Assembly: GCF_014651855.1 (NCBI RefSeq)
Contig: NZ_BMXR01000005.1
Location: forward strand, 257,471-321,470
DNA: 64,000 bases
Direction of reading: 5' to 3'
Source: Saccharospirillum salsuginis
GTDB taxonomy: Bacteria; Pseudomonadota; Gammaproteobacteria; Pseudomonadales; Natronospirillaceae
Of the stretch, positions 1 to 10,288 are shown in pieces. The position numbers and the translations under genes are program-made. The notes below the pieces were generated by a model. That model did not search any database, was not told the origin of the DNA, and saw only the letters and a list, made by a program, of their open reading frames with translations. Position 1 is the first letter of the stretch, and the number at the start of each line of letters is the position of its first letter.

Positions 1-873
1 GTTGGTTGCGTCGAAGTCTTGACCTTTCAGATAAACAGACAGAGCGTCGATCGGAGTAGCAGTCAGCTCGAAGCCGTACTCTACAGCGGCGGTGTCGTTA
101 GCGTCGGTACCGTCGAAGGTGTAGCGGTTAACACCAACAGACGCAGTAACCATGTCCATGGTGTAAGTCGCGCCAGCACCTACATAGATGAAGGCTGCGT
201 CGTCTTCACCACCCAGGCTGGAAGCACGATACTGGAAGTCAGCAACGTAGCTCAGGGCATCTGCTTCACCAGAATACTTGGCACCTACGCCGAAGTCAGC
301 AGTTTGGTCGATTTCGTAACCTTCTGCGTCCGCGTCGCTGTTTTCACCTTCAACTTGAACAGCCAGGCCGTCCATGGTGTAGCGAATCGCAGCACCAACG
401 TCTTTGCCTTCAGAGTTGCCGTTGAAATCGTCGTTGGAATCGCCCATGTCATAGGCGTACTCGTGGGTTTCAACCAAGCTACCAGTCTGACCGAAGGAGA
501 TAGCGCCATCAGTGATTACAATATCGCCGGCGTCAACTTCAACGGTGCCGTCGTTGGTACGCAGTTGCAGGGAACCAGAGAACGGACCGTGTACAACATC
601 AACGCCCATTTCCAGGCCCCAGGCTTCGCCAGCGGTGGCGCTGTCGAAATCGTCGCCTTCATCCAGGTCCATGTCCATGACGGTGCCAGCTTCTTCGGCA
701 TCGGCATTGAACAGGTTGTTTTCCATGTCGATCACATAGATCGCTTCCATGGAACCGGTGTAGCTAAAAGTAGTTTCGGTGTCACCACCGTGAGCAGCAG
801 CGTTGGCCTGAGCAGAGATCGCAGCAGCCAGTGCGGTAACCGCAACGCCAGAAGCAATTTTGATCGCTTTCAT
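1..873 (-). CDS. Outer-membrane porin, 3' end outside the window
   Basis: The first 291 codons of a gene that runs off the left edge. It starts at an ATG preceded by an AGGGGAAT ribosome site. Residues 1-25 form a typical Sec signal peptide (MKAIKIASG...AISAQANA), cut before AAHGG. The mature part is acidic, rich in Gly, Asp and aromatic residues, and shows alternating short hydrophobic strands, as expected of a 16-strand trimeric porin of the Gram-negative porin family that admits small solutes through the outer membrane. There is no cysteine in the visible part. Family assignment rests on this composition and general resemblance, so substrate specificity is unknown. The C-terminal strand with the terminal aromatic residue is not visible. 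Confidence 0.8.
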   Translation of the reverse strand, partial: MKAIKIASGVAVTALAAAISAQANAAAHGGDTETTFSYTGSMEAIYVIDMENNLFNADAEEAGTVMDMDLDEGDDFDSATAGEAWGLEMGVDVVHGPFSGSLQLRTNDGTVEVDAGDIVITDGAISFGQTGSLVETHEYAYDMGDSNDDFNGNSEGKDVGAAIRYTMDGLAVQVEGENSDADAEGYEIDQTADFGVGAKYSGEADALSYVADFQYRASSLGGEDDAAFIYVGAGATYTMDMVTASVGVNRYTFDGTDANDTAAVEYGFELTATPIDALSVYLKGQDFDATN

Positions 874-1685
874 TCAAGATTCCCCTTTTTTTTATTTCAA
901 CTGGTTTGGTGACCAGACTTCTCGATAAATCATGGCCGGCGTCGTGTCCGGTACGTTACCGATTAGGCAACCAATAACGAACCACGAAGACAACGTCAAC
1001 CGATGATCGTTGTTATCGTTATATCCTGCGATACATATATTACAACTGTATGGCAGAGTCAAAACGTAACTGGGTGGAAAACGATCTGCATCAACAATTT
1101 AAGGCGATTTTCTCATGTACTTACGTGATTCGCTCGTACATTTGTTCATTTTTTCGCCAGTTGAGCATTTGACCTGTTGCCGGCAAGCACTTTCTCGGTC
1201 CCAAGTCTCAATACCTTTTTGAACACCCTGCCTAGATCAGGAAGTTCGGATTTCAGACCAGGATCGGCGATTCAACATCGGCTCCGGGAGTTTCTTGTTT
1301 GGCGACAGCGGTACGGATCACACTGTGTCTGTTTAGGTTAAATTCAGTTCAGTGTATCAGTCCGCCCAGGTCTTCGTTCCCCTTGCCCAGGATTGATCGA
1401 GAGCGTCTCAATCAACGTCCGTGCCCTATCAAACCAGAGCCTTGGGGAGTGGTCAACCCATTTTTTTGCGTTTTTTTGACGTTTTTGGCTTTTTTCGAAC
1501 GGGGAGCGGTGGGATTTCAGAGTGGGCTGAAAGGCCCGCGATAGCGGGGTTGAATCGAACCGGGTGTCAATTCTCAGTCACTCTGATTCCGCTGGGTGAC
1601 CACGGCGGCCACCCGGAACGGTTTTTTCATTCTTTTGGGGCGGAATCCGCCCACTTTGTCGGTACTTTTGACGGTCAGGCGACGG
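874..1685. other. Intergenic region upstream of the porin, no convincing gene
   Basis: About 810 bp between the porin start and the dapB stop. The porin-proximal 250 bp is AT-rich; a weak minus-strand promoter candidate has TTGACG at 994-999 with a poor -10 17 bp further on. On the plus strand a hairpin at about 1594-1614 (GGGTGACC / GGCCACCC) is followed, after a short gap, by six T residues, although no plus-strand gene precedes it. Short reading frames here have no ribosome site and no protein-like composition, so I do not call them. Confidence 0.5.
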
Positions 1686-2498
<813 letters not shown>

Positions 2499-2520
2499 TT
2501 ACCTTTTTGTATTGGCTTTG

Positions 2521-2543
2521 TCGCTCACGGCGTGAGCTCCTAC
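2521..2543. repeat. REP-like palindrome, GTAGGAGC family
   Basis: A short imperfect palindrome between dnaJ and dapB. Read on the minus strand it starts GTAGGAGC, followed by a TCACGCCGTGA hairpin. The same head occurs at 8436-8458, 8472-8494 and 44847-44870. A second possible pairing, CCCTCTC at 2578-2584 with GAGAGGG at 2607-2613, lies in the same gap. The likely effect is on transcript ends or stability between dnaJ and dapB. Confidence 0.65.
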
Positions 2544-2622
2544 AGTGTGCATAAGGAGTACCTTCCCCTCACCCCAGCCCTCTCGATGCGTCGGACCGCC
2601 CATGGGGAGAGGGAGTTTAGGG

Positions 2623-3747
2623 TTACATCTCTTCGAAGAACTTCTTCACGCCGTCGAACCAGCCCTTGCTGCGTGGTGAGTGCTTCTTGCCGTCCATGCT
2701 TTCCTGCAGCTCCGAGAGCAGCTCTTTCTGACGGGCATTGAGGTTCACCGGTGTTTCTACGACCACACGGCACAACAAGTCGCCCACACCGCCACCGCGG
2801 ACCGGGGTAACACCCTTGCTGCGCAACCGGAACAAGCGTCCGGTTTGGGTTTCAGCCGGAATCTTCAGCTTGACGCGGCCGTCCAGCGTGGGGACTTCCA
2901 TCTCTCCACCCAGTGCCGCATCGGCGAAGCTGATCGGCACTTCGCAATAGAGGTTCGCCCCTTCGCGCTCGAAAATCGAATGCTTCTTGACGTGCGCTTC
3001 CACATAGAGGTCGCCCGCCGGTCCACCGTTACGTCCGGCTTCCCCTTCGCCACTCAGGCGAATGCGGTCACCGGTGTCGACGCCGGGCGGAATCTTCACG
3101 CTGAGGGTCTTGGTTTCTTCTTTGACACCCCGACCGTAACAGCTGTTACAGGGGTCCTTGATGATCTTGCCGGTCCCGGAGCAGGCCGGGCAGGTCTGCT
3201 GCACCGCGAAGAAACCTTGCTGCATCCGCACCTGGCCGATACCGCCACAGGTGGAGCAGGTCACAGGCTGGGTGCCCTTCTTGGCACCGGAGCCTTCGCA
3301 GGTGTCACAGTTGACCAGGGTCGGGACCTTGATGGTCTTTTCGGTCCCGCGAACGGCTTCCTCAAGCGTCAGCTCCAGGTTGTATTTGAGGTCGGCGCCG
3401 CGCTGAACACTGGAGCGACGGCCGCCGCCACCGCCGAAGATGTCGCCGAACACATCGCCGAAGATGTCGCTGAAACTGCCATGACCGGCACCGGCGCCAC
3501 CGCCGCCGAAACCGCCCTGGCCGTCAACACCGGCATGACCAAACTGGTCGTAGGCGGAACGCTTCTGCGGGTCGGCCAATACATCGTAGGCTTCCGACAA
3601 TTCCTTGAACTTGGCTTCGGCTTCTTCGTCACCCGGGTTACGATCCGGATGATACTTCATCGCCATGCGACGGTAAGCCTTCTTGATGTCTTTTTCGTCC
3701 GCACCGCGTTCGACACCGAGGACTTCGTAATAGTCTCGCTTGGACAT
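2623..3747 (-). CDS. dnaJ: Chaperone DnaJ (Hsp40)
   Basis: Co-chaperone that delivers unfolded clients to DnaK and stimulates its ATPase. 374 residues. The J domain holds the HPD motif (residues 33-35, in [10 protein letters not shown]), followed by a Gly/Phe-rich linker at about 75-110. Four zinc-binding repeats follow at about 147-210: [24 protein letters not shown] and CNSCYGRG. The C-terminal client-binding domains are complete. It is the third gene of grpE-dnaK-dnaJ, separated from dnaK by a 106-bp gap that contains a strong hairpin. Confidence 0.99.
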   Translation of the reverse strand: MSKRDYYEVLGVERGADEKDIKKAYRRMAMKYHPDRNPGDEEAEAKFKELSEAYDVLADPQKRSAYDQFGHAGVDGQGGFGGGGAGAGHGSFSDIFGDVFGDIFGGGGGRRSSVQRGADLKYNLELTLEEAVRGTEKTIKVPTLVNCDTCEGSGAKKGTQPVTCSTCGGIGQVRMQQGFFAVQQTCPACSGTGKIIKDPCNSCYGRGVKEETKTLSVKIPPGVDTGDRIRLSGEGEAGRNGGPAGDLYVEAHVKKHSIFEREGANLYCEVPISFADAALGGEMEVPTLDGRVKLKIPAETQTGRLFRLRSKGVTPVRGGGVGDLLCRVVVETPVNLNARQKELLSELQESMDGKKHSPRSKGWFDGVKKFFEEM

Positions 3748-3799
3748 AACTGCTGTTGCCTTAGGTTTTCAGGTCGCTCTCGCACTTTCCAACGAACAA

Positions 3800-3823
3800 G
3801 AACGCGGGCCGGAGCCCGCGTTC
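3800..3823 (-). terminator. Hairpin between dnaK and dnaJ
   Basis: A perfect 10-bp inverted repeat (GAACGCGGGC / GCCCGCGTTC) with a 4-base loop, followed on the minus strand by TTGTTCG. The T-tract is weak, so this is more likely a partial terminator or an mRNA-stabilising hairpin that lowers dnaJ relative to dnaK than a full stop. Confidence 0.55.
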
Positions 3824-3853
3824 GTCAGAAAGCCTCAGTGACAACTTGCGTTG

Positions 3854-5773
3854 TTACTTGTTGTCTTTCACTTCTTCGAACTCGGCATCGACGGCATCGT
3901 CGGAGGACGACTCGGCGCTCTCCGCGCCCGCCTGTCCTTCGCCGGCTTCGCCACCCTGTTCGGCATACATCTTCTGAGCCAGGGAGGACGACGCCTGCGT
4001 CAGTGCCTCGACCTTGGTGTTGATGGCGTCGATGTCATCGCCCTTAATGGCTTCTTCGACTTCCTCGATAGCCTTCTCGATGGCGGCCTTCTCGTCGTCG
4101 GTCGCCTTGTCGCCGGCTTCATTCAAGGTCTTGCGTGTGGCGTGGACCAGACTGTCGGCGGTGTTGCGCGTCTGGGCCAGTTCCTCGAATTTCTTGTCTT
4201 CCTCGGCGTGCGCCTCAGCGTCCTTGACCATTTGGTCGATCTCTTCCTCGGACAGGCCGGAACTCGCCTTGATCACGATGGACTGCTCCTTGCCGGTGCC
4301 CTTGTCTTTTGCGGACACGTTCAGGATGCCGTTGGCGTCCATGTCGAAGCTGACTTCGATCTGCGGTACACCGCGCGGTGCCGGCGGAATATCGGCCAGG
4401 TCGAAGCGTCCCAGGGATTTGTTCTGGTTCGCCATCTTGCGTTCGCCCTGCACCACGTGAATGGTCACGGCGGACTGGTTGTCGTCGGCGGTCGAGAACA
4501 CCTGGCTCTTGCGCGTCGGGATGGTGGTGTTCTTCTCGATCAGCGGCGTCATCACACCACCCATGGTTTCGATGCCCAGGGTCAACGGTGTGACGTCGAG
4601 CAGCAGGACGTCCTTGACGTCGCCGGACAGTACGGCGCCCTGAATGGCGGCACCGATGGCCACGGCTTCATCCGGGTTGACGTCTTTGCGCGGGTCCTTG
4701 CCGAAGAACTCGGAGACCAGCTTCTGCACCAGCGGCATGCGGGTCTGACCACCGACCAGAATGATGTCGTCGACTTCGGAGATCTCCTTGTCGGAGTCCT
4801 TCAGTGCGGTGCGGACCGGATCCAGTGACCGCTGTACCAGCTCTTCCACCAGCGATTCCAGCTTGGCCCGGGTCACCTTGATGTTCAGGTGCTTCGGTCC
4901 GGACGCGTCGGCCGTGATGTACGGCAGGTTGACGTCGGTCTGCTGGGCGGAGGACAGCTCGATCTTGGCTTTCTCGGCGGCCTCTTTCAGACGCTGCATG
5001 GCCAGGGCGTCGCCCTTCAGGTCGATGCCGGAATCCTTCTTGAAGGTTTCCGCCAGGTAATTGATCAATTTCAGGTCGAAGTCTTCGCCACCCAGGAAGG
5101 TGTCGCCGTTGGTCGCCAACACTTCGAACTGGTGCTCGCCGTCGACTTCGGCGATCTCGATGATGGAGATATCGAAGGTACCGCCACCCAGGTCATAGAC
5201 GGCGATGACGTTGTCGCCACGCTTCTTGTCCATGCCATAGGCCAGAGCGGCCGCGGTCGGTTCGTTGATGATCCGCTTGACTTCCATGCCGGCGATGCGG
5301 CCGGCGTCTTTGGTGGCCTGGCGCTGAGAATCGTTGAAGTAGGCCGGAACGGTAATGACCGCTTCGGTGACGGCCTCGCCCAGGTATTCCTCGGCGGTTT
5401 TCTTCATCTTCTTCAGCACTTCGGCGGAAATCTGGGGCGGTGCTTTCTTTTCGCCCTTCACTTCCACCCAGGCATCGCCGTTGTCGGCCTTGACGATCTT
5501 GTACGGGACCATCTTGATGTCTTTCTGTACAACATCGTCCTCGAACCGACGGCCGATCAGACGCTTGACCGCGTAGAGGGTGTTGTCGGGGTTGGTGACG
5601 GCCTGGCGCTTGGCCGGCTGCCCCACCAGTGTTTCGTCGTCATCGGTAAAGGCGACAATGGACGGGGTGGTACGATCGCCCTCGACGTTTTCGATCACCT
5701 TTGGCTTGTCGCCTTCCATGATGGCCACACACGAGTTGGTGGTGCCCAAATCGATGCCTATGATTTTGCCCAT
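3854..5773 (-). CDS. dnaK: Chaperone DnaK (Hsp70)
   Basis: ATP-dependent Hsp70 chaperone of the cytosol. 639 residues, full length. The N-terminal ATPase domain begins [17 protein letters not shown] and contains the phosphate loop [10 protein letters not shown] (around residue 194). The substrate-binding domain follows the linker [19 protein letters not shown] at about 388. The acidic C-terminal lid ends in EEVKDNK, which resembles the conserved EEVKD co-chaperone tail. It follows grpE by 110 bp and has its own sigma-32-like promoter at 5815-5844. Confidence 0.99.
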   Translation of the reverse strand: MGKIIGIDLGTTNSCVAIMEGDKPKVIENVEGDRTTPSIVAFTDDDETLVGQPAKRQAVTNPDNTLYAVKRLIGRRFEDDVVQKDIKMVPYKIVKADNGDAWVEVKGEKKAPPQISAEVLKKMKKTAEEYLGEAVTEAVITVPAYFNDSQRQATKDAGRIAGMEVKRIINEPTAAALAYGMDKKRGDNVIAVYDLGGGTFDISIIEIAEVDGEHQFEVLATNGDTFLGGEDFDLKLINYLAETFKKDSGIDLKGDALAMQRLKEAAEKAKIELSSAQQTDVNLPYITADASGPKHLNIKVTRAKLESLVEELVQRSLDPVRTALKDSDKEISEVDDIILVGGQTRMPLVQKLVSEFFGKDPRKDVNPDEAVAIGAAIQGAVLSGDVKDVLLLDVTPLTLGIETMGGVMTPLIEKNTTIPTRKSQVFSTADDNQSAVTIHVVQGERKMANQNKSLGRFDLADIPPAPRGVPQIEVSFDMDANGILNVSAKDKGTGKEQSIVIKASSGLSEEEIDQMVKDAEAHAEEDKKFEELAQTRNTADSLVHATRKTLNEAGDKATDDEKAAIEKAIEEVEEAIKGDDIDAINTKVEALTQASSSLAQKMYAEQGGEAGEGQAGAESAESSSDDAVDAEFEEVKDNK

Positions 5774-5814
5774 TTTTACTGACGCTCCGTAGTTCGTTTT
5801 ACCAGCTTGCTTCG

Positions 5815-5844
5815 ATATATGAGAGCAGCTTCGTTGAATTCAAG
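5815..5844 (-). promoter_or_regulatory. Probable sigma-32 promoter for dnaK
   Basis: On the minus strand, CTTGAAT (5838-5844), a 14-bp spacer and CTCATATAT (5815-5823) match the heat-shock sigma factor pattern CTTGAAA...CCCCATNT apart from single mismatches. The start site would lie about 35 bp upstream of the dnaK ATG. Confidence 0.65.
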
Positions 5845-5883
5845 ACCCTACTTTTAATCGGGTTATGCCGAGCCTTCGCCGAC

Positions 5884-6474
5884 TCAGGCCGTTTCATCGA
5901 TGGTTTTGCCACTGCCGCCGCCCTTACTGACGACGACCATCGCCGGCCGAACCAGTCGGCCGTGCAGGGTGTAGCCCTTTTGCATCACGGAAATGACCGT
6001 GTTCGGCTCCACCTCCGGGTTCTCGACCATGGTCATGGCCTGGTGCAGTTGCGGATCGAACGGCTCCCCTTCCGGGTCAATCGGTTCGATGCTGAATTTG
6101 CCGAAGGTGTCGAGCAGACCTTTCAGGGTCATCTCCACGCCTTCTTTCAGCGGTTTGATGTCGTCGGAATCCGTTTCAATGGCCGCCAGCGTGCGCTCAA
6201 GGTTGTCGGCGACGGTCAGGATCTCCTTGACCAGCTTCTCCTGCCCGAATTTGTGGGCATTCTCTACGTCCTTCTCGACCCGGCGACGCAGATTGGACAT
6301 CTCGGCTTCGGACCGCAGGTATTGATCCTTGTAGGACTGGATCTCTTCCCGTGCCGCTTCCAGCTCGGCGGCCAGATCCTGCTCCGGTTCGATACCGTCT
6401 TCCCGACCCTGTTCGGCCGTCTCGTCCACCTGAACGTCTTCCTGTGTCTCTACGGTTTTATCTTCGTCTGCCAT
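5884..6474 (-). CDS. grpE: Nucleotide exchange factor GrpE
   Basis: Exchanges ADP for ATP on DnaK. 196 residues. A long acidic N-terminal tail is followed by a coiled-coil dimerisation helix (about 37-95, including RSEAEMSNLRRRVEKD). The C-terminal beta domain carries the family signature FDPQLHQAM and VMQKGYTLHGRLVRPAMVVV. It is the first gene of the heat-shock cluster and is transcribed away from recN, an arrangement common in gammaproteobacteria. Confidence 0.98.
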   Translation of the reverse strand: MADEDKTVETQEDVQVDETAEQGREDGIEPEQDLAAELEAAREEIQSYKDQYLRSEAEMSNLRRRVEKDVENAHKFGQEKLVKEILTVADNLERTLAAIETDSDDIKPLKEGVEMTLKGLLDTFGKFSIEPIDPEGEPFDPQLHQAMTMVENPEVEPNTVISVMQKGYTLHGRLVRPAMVVVSKGGGSGKTIDETA

Positions 6475-6619
6475 CGTGCGAACCCAATCGATACTGTCAT
6501 GTGGAAAGTGTCATCCTCCGCGCAAAGCCCGATCCGGCTCATATCGAGCAGGACCGATTCGTCGATGGGGCCGGGCGATATCGCCGACCGTATCCGGGAG
6601 GACTGCAACTGGCGCTTGT

Positions 6620-6647
6620 TTATTGGGCCGCCGTTTTCGTTTTCAAG
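6620..6647 (-). promoter_or_regulatory. Strong sigma-32 promoter for grpE
   Basis: On the minus strand, a perfect CTTGAAA (6641-6647), a 13-bp spacer and CCCAATAA (6620-6627). This fits the sigma-32 consensus very closely. It leaves a leader of roughly 135 nt before the grpE ATG. Confidence 0.8.
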
Positions 6648-6675
6648 ACATAACAGGCCCGTGAGGTTGCGGCTA

Positions 6676-6713
6676 TTGCCAAATGGATAAACTTACTGTA
6701 CAAAAACACAGTA
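6676..6713 (+). promoter_or_regulatory. recN promoter with embedded LexA (SOS) box
   Basis: TTGCCA (6676-6681) and TACAAA (6699-6704) are separated by 17 bp. The 20-bp box at 6694-6713 has the form TACTGT-N8-ACAGTA, matching the LexA consensus at every conserved position and covering the -10 region. A bound LexA would block polymerase, as known for recN in Escherichia coli. Confidence 0.9.
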
Positions 6714-6738
6714 TTTTGGGCGTCGAAGGAGCCGTCTC

Positions 6739-8415
6739 ATGCTGCACAACCTGGTGATTCGTAACATTGCCATTGCCGATAACATCGAGATTGAATGGCA
6801 ACAGGGGATGACGTCGATTTCCGGGGAAACCGGGGCCGGCAAGTCCATCCTGCTCAATGGGCTGGCGCTGGCGCTGGGCGAACGCGCCGACAGCAGCATT
6901 GTCCGCCACGGCGAAAAGCGGGCCGAAGTGACCGCCAGTTTCAATGTCGCCCGTATTCCCGACGCCCGCGCCTGGCTGGAGGAGCGCGACTTGGACCAGG
7001 GAGACGACTGCATCCTGCGCCGCACCGTCTCCGCCGAGGGGCGTTCGCGCGCCTACATCAACGGCCAGCCGGTCCCGCTCGGTGAGTTAAAGGCACTGGG
7101 CGAGGACCTGATCGACGTGCACAGTCAGCACGCCCACCAATCCCTGCTGCGTACCGACACCCACCTGCGGCTGCTGGATGAATACGCCGGTCACGACGAG
7201 GCGTTACAGACGGTCAAGGATGCCTGGATTCGCTGGCAGGGCAAGGCCCGCAAATACAAGCAGCTCAAGGAGCAGGCCGATGACAACAGCGCTCGTCAGC
7301 AACTGCTGGAATACCAGTTCGACGAATTGAGCGCCCTCGCCCTGCAGGAGGGCGAGGTGGAGGCCCTGGAACAGGAATTCCGCCGCTACAACCAGACCGA
7401 AACCCTGGTGACCGAAGCCTACGCGGCCCGGCAATTGCTGGAATCCGAGGAAGGCGGGAGCGATGCCCTAGGTCCGCTGAAGCAATCACTGCACCGGCTG
7501 CAAGGGCTGAAGGACGACAACGAATCCCTGTCCAATGCACTGGAATTACTCGACAGTGCCCTGATTCAAGCCCAGGAGGCGGTCAATGACCTCGACCAGT
7601 ACCTGACCAGCTTCGAGGTGGATGAAGAGCGGGTGCGGTATGTCGAAGACCGGCTGGACCGTATTCACAGCCTGGCACGCAAGCATCAGGTACGCTCCGA
7701 AGCCCTGCCCGAGCACACTGCGGCTCTGGCGGTCGAACTGGAGCAACTGACCGCCGACGTTTCCGGGCTGGATCAATTGGAAACCGAGGTCGCCGAACTG
7801 GAACAGGCCTACCAGACCGCAGCCGAAGCTCTCTCGGACCAACGACTGGCCGCCGCCGAGCGGTTCGGCGTCGAAGTTATGGACAAGCTGAACCAGCTTT
7901 CGATGCCGGGTGCACGGTTCGAAGCGGTGTGCGAACGCCTGGAGACGCCGTCACCAACGGGCCTGAACCGGGTCGAATTCCGGGTCAGCATGAACCAGGG
8001 CCAACCGCTGCGCACCCTGGCCAAAGTCGCCTCCGGCGGGGAGTTGTCCCGCATATCCCTGGCCATTCAGGTGATCTGCGCCGAGCACAGCACTATTCCG
8101 ACCCTGGTGTTCGACGAAGTCGATGTCGGCATCAGCGGCGCGACGGCGGAGATCGTGGGCTTGATGCTGCGGGCAGTCGGTGAACGCGGACAGGTGATTT
8201 GCGTGACCCACCTGCCGCAGGTGGCCGCTCTCGGCCATCACCACTGCGTGGTCGCCAAGCAGCAGGCGGACAACCAGACCCGCACCGATATTAGACCGAT
8301 TACCGAGGAACGCCGCGTCGATGAGATCGCGCGGATGTTGGGAGGGATCGACATTACGGCCCAGACCCGGGCGCATGCGGAAGAGATGCTGATGCGGCAT
8401 CAGCGGCAGCATTAA
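6739..8415 (+). CDS. recN: DNA repair protein RecN
   Basis: SMC-like ATPase that acts at double-strand breaks and helps RecA-dependent repair. 558 residues. The Walker A motif GETGAGKS is near residue 31. A long coiled coil runs from about 150 to 380. The C-terminal half carries the ABC signature KVASGGELSRISLA and the Walker B VFDEVDVGISG. The start is supported by a GAAGGA ribosome site 9 bp upstream. It is under the LexA box just upstream and converges on the thioredoxin-like gene. Confidence 0.98.
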   Translation: MLHNLVIRNIAIADNIEIEWQQGMTSISGETGAGKSILLNGLALALGERADSSIVRHGEKRAEVTASFNVARIPDARAWLEERDLDQGDDCILRRTVSAEGRSRAYINGQPVPLGELKALGEDLIDVHSQHAHQSLLRTDTHLRLLDEYAGHDEALQTVKDAWIRWQGKARKYKQLKEQADDNSARQQLLEYQFDELSALALQEGEVEALEQEFRRYNQTETLVTEAYAARQLLESEEGGSDALGPLKQSLHRLQGLKDDNESLSNALELLDSALIQAQEAVNDLDQYLTSFEVDEERVRYVEDRLDRIHSLARKHQVRSEALPEHTAALAVELEQLTADVSGLDQLETEVAELEQAYQTAAEALSDQRLAAAERFGVEVMDKLNQLSMPGARFEAVCERLETPSPTGLNRVEFRVSMNQGQPLRTLAKVASGGELSRISLAIQVICAEHSTIPTLVFDEVDVGISGATAEIVGLMLRAVGERGQVICVTHLPQVAALGHHHCVVAKQQADNQTRTDIRPITEERRVDEIARMLGGIDITAQTRAHAEEMLMRHQRQH

Positions 8416-8435
8416 GCCCCTGGTAGGGCTATGAA

Positions 8436-8494
8436 TCGCGCACGGAGTGCGCTCCTACACTAGGTTTAAGCGTAGGAGCGCACTCCGTGCGCGA
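8436..8494. repeat. Inverted pair of GTAGGAGC REP palindromes
   Basis: Two 23-bp palindromes in opposite orientation (8436-8458 and 8472-8494) separated by 13 bp; together they form one long inverted repeat. Each arm has the form GTAGGAGCGCACTCCGTGCGC. Located between the convergent recN and thioredoxin-like genes, the pair could terminate both transcripts. Confidence 0.75.
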
Positions 8495-8506
8495 TAATTT
8501 GAACTG

Positions 8507-8983
8507 TTACAGCAGGCTCAGCAGCAATTCCCGGGTGGCCTCTTTCCCGGCATAACCTTCTTTCACGGTATGCACCTGCCCCTGCTTGTCGATCACGTAT
8601 GCCGTCGGGAAGCCGGTCGGGTTGAACTGACTGACCACTTCCTGGGACTTGTCGGACAAAATGAGAAAATCCACCGGTGTGCCGCTCAGGAACCGTTCGG
8701 CCAGGGCCGGGTCTTCGTCGGTATTGATGCCGATAAAGACGATGCCGCGACTTTTCAGCTCGGCGTGCAATTCGTTCAGTTCGGGAAAGGACTTGCGGCA
8801 GGTGGTGCACCAGCTCGCCCAGAAATCGATGTAGACCACCCGGCCTTCCAGGGCCTGGCTGTCGAGTACCCGACCATCGAGCGTCGGCAGGCGGAAGGAC
8901 GGCAGGGCATCGCCCTCGTTGACATCGGCGAATACACCCACGCTGACCACAGCGGCCAACACCCAGGCACACAGACGTTTCAT
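8507..8983 (-). CDS. TlpA-like thiol:disulfide oxidoreductase
   Basis: 158-residue exported thioredoxin-fold protein. Residues 1-19 are a signal peptide (MKRLCAWVLAAVVSVGVFA). The active site is WASWCTTC (Cys59 and Cys62) and the cis-proline loop GFPTAYV lies near residue 123. Proteins of this TlpA/ResA type keep periplasmic thiols reduced, for instance in cytochrome c maturation or metal-centre assembly. No cytochrome genes adjoin it, so the partner is unknown. The start has a GAGGAG ribosome site. Confidence 0.85.
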   Translation of the reverse strand: MKRLCAWVLAAVVSVGVFADVNEGDALPSFRLPTLDGRVLDSQALEGRVVYIDFWASWCTTCRKSFPELNELHAELKSRGIVFIGINTDEDPALAERFLSGTPVDFLILSDKSQEVVSQFNPTGFPTAYVIDKQGQVHTVKEGYAGKEATRELLLSLL

Positions 8984-9090
8984 ACGGCTCCTCGTTTATG
9001 TTCAGTGGCACTTGGACGGCCAGTGTACTGCATGGCGGACGCTCAAGACCGGAACGGGTTCACGCTCGGGCCACCCCAAAAACGACCAAA

Positions 9091-9501
9091 TCAGCCCTTT
9101 TTTGCCCGTACGTAGAGCACCAGGCTGTGGTCGACCAACTCGAAACCGTGCTGTTCGGCGATTTCGTGCTGCCGTTTCTCGATCACATCGTCGACGAATT
9201 CGACCACTTCGCCGTTGTCGACATTGACCATGTGATCGTGATGCTCTTCGCTCGCCAGCTCATACACCGCGTGGGTTCCGTCGAAATTGTGCTTCGAGAC
9301 CAAACCGGCGGATTCGAATTGGGTCAGTACCCGGTACACCGTGGCCAGCCCCACGTCCTCGCCACTGTCCTGAAGCGCCTTGTAGACTTCTTCCGCACTC
9401 ATGTGACCGTCGGGGTTGCTCTCGAACATCTGCAGAATTTTCAGCCGCGGCAAGGTTACCTTCAAACCGACTTTTTTCAGTTCCTGATTTTGGGTGGTCA
9501 C
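9091..9501 (-). CDS. fur: Ferric uptake regulator Fur
   Basis: Iron-responsive transcriptional repressor, 136 residues. An N-terminal winged helix (MSAEEVYKAL...VGLATVYRVLTQFE) is followed by the metal-binding dimerisation domain with HHDHM at about residue 87. The CxxC zinc motif found after HHDH in E. coli Fur is replaced by NVDN, much as in pseudomonads. The start is GTG, with a GGAGGAG ribosome site upstream. It diverges from bamE, a very conserved arrangement. Confidence 0.96.
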   Translation of the reverse strand: MTTQNQELKKVGLKVTLPRLKILQMFESNPDGHMSAEEVYKALQDSGEDVGLATVYRVLTQFESAGLVSKHNFDGTHAVYELASEEHHDHMVNVDNGEVVEFVDDVIEKRQHEIAEQHGFELVDHSLVLYVRAKKG

Positions 9502-9628
9502 CTTCTCGTCTCCTCCAGTCTCTGTGGTACACTGCGCGGCGACCCGGCAGGCGGGTCGGCATCAGGTATCCCGTCAATTACAGACGTCAGTGGGTTCGTT
9601 GTTTACGTTTACACAGGATGATAACGAT

Positions 9629-9937
9629 TTGCGCCAGAAAAGAACAAAGGTAATTGCCACCGGTTTGACCGCCGTGCTGTTGTCCGGCTGTGCACTGTTC
9701 ACCCCCTACGAACCGGAACTCAAACAGGGCAACTTCGTCAAGGAAGAGCAATTGCGTCAATTGCAGACCGGCATGTCCACCGAACAGGTTCAATTCCTGC
9801 TGGGGACGCCCATGCTGACCGGCGAATCGCCCAGTGACCGGTGGATTTACCCGATTCATGAAAACGAAGGGAAATACCGCCACATCATTGTCGAATTCGA
9901 CAACGGCAAGGTCAGCCGCATCACCCGCGAATCGTAG
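9629..9937 (+). CDS. bamE: Outer-membrane assembly lipoprotein BamE (SmpA/OmlA)
   Basis: Small lipoprotein of the BAM complex that inserts beta-barrel proteins into the outer membrane. I place the start at the TTG at 9629, giving 102 residues, because it follows an AGGA site and directly precedes the signal peptide; upstream in-frame sequence does not look like protein. The lipobox is LLSGC. The SmpA domain signature is visible in LQTGMSTEQVQFLLGTP and DRWIYP. It sits divergent from fur and before rnfH-ratA, as in related genomes. Confidence 0.93.
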   Translation: MRQKRTKVIATGLTAVLLSGCALFTPYEPELKQGNFVKEEQLRQLQTGMSTEQVQFLLGTPMLTGESPSDRWIYPIHENEGKYRHIIVEFDNGKVSRITRES

Positions 9938-9976
9938 TCGTTTCACGGGACGACGCGCGACGCCGACGCTTCCGGG

Positions 9977-10279
9977 TCAGGTCGATTTCGCCTGCTTGGC
10001 TTTGGCGGCCCGGTTCTGCCGGGCCTGTTTGGGGTCGATCAGCAACGGCCGGTAAAGCTCCACCCGGTCGCCGGGGTGCAATTGCTCCTGGTCCGGTTTC
10101 GGTACTTTTCTTCCGAATATCCCCATCGGCAAGCTATCCGGCTCAAGCCCCGGGAACTCCCGTTCGATACCGCTCTGGCGTACGGCCTCGACCAGGGTCG
10201 TCCCTTCCGGTACGTCCACCTCGACGATGACCTGTTTTTCCGGTGTGGCGTAGGCCACTTCCACTTTCATCATTTCCAT
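9977..10279 (-). CDS. rnfH: RnfH family protein
   Basis: 100-residue ubiquitin-fold protein of the RnfH (UPF0125) family, whose exact role is unknown. The family signature VEVAYATPEKQ opens the protein, and FGRKVPKPDQ...GDRVELYRPLLIDPK follows. The Lys-rich tail is probably disordered. It is encoded immediately after ratA (9-bp gap) in the same direction, and this ratA-rnfH pair opposite bamE is one of the best-conserved gene orders in gammaproteobacteria. Confidence 0.93.
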   Translation of the reverse strand: MEMMKVEVAYATPEKQVIVEVDVPEGTTLVEAVRQSGIEREFPGLEPDSLPMGIFGRKVPKPDQEQLHPGDRVELYRPLLIDPKQARQNRAAKAKQAKST

Positions 10280-10288
10280 GACATGTCC

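Noticed and set aside
2680..4023. 447-codon plus-strand reading frame opposite dnaJ
   Set aside because: Antisense shadow of the GC-rich dnaJ gene; no domain, no ribosome site.
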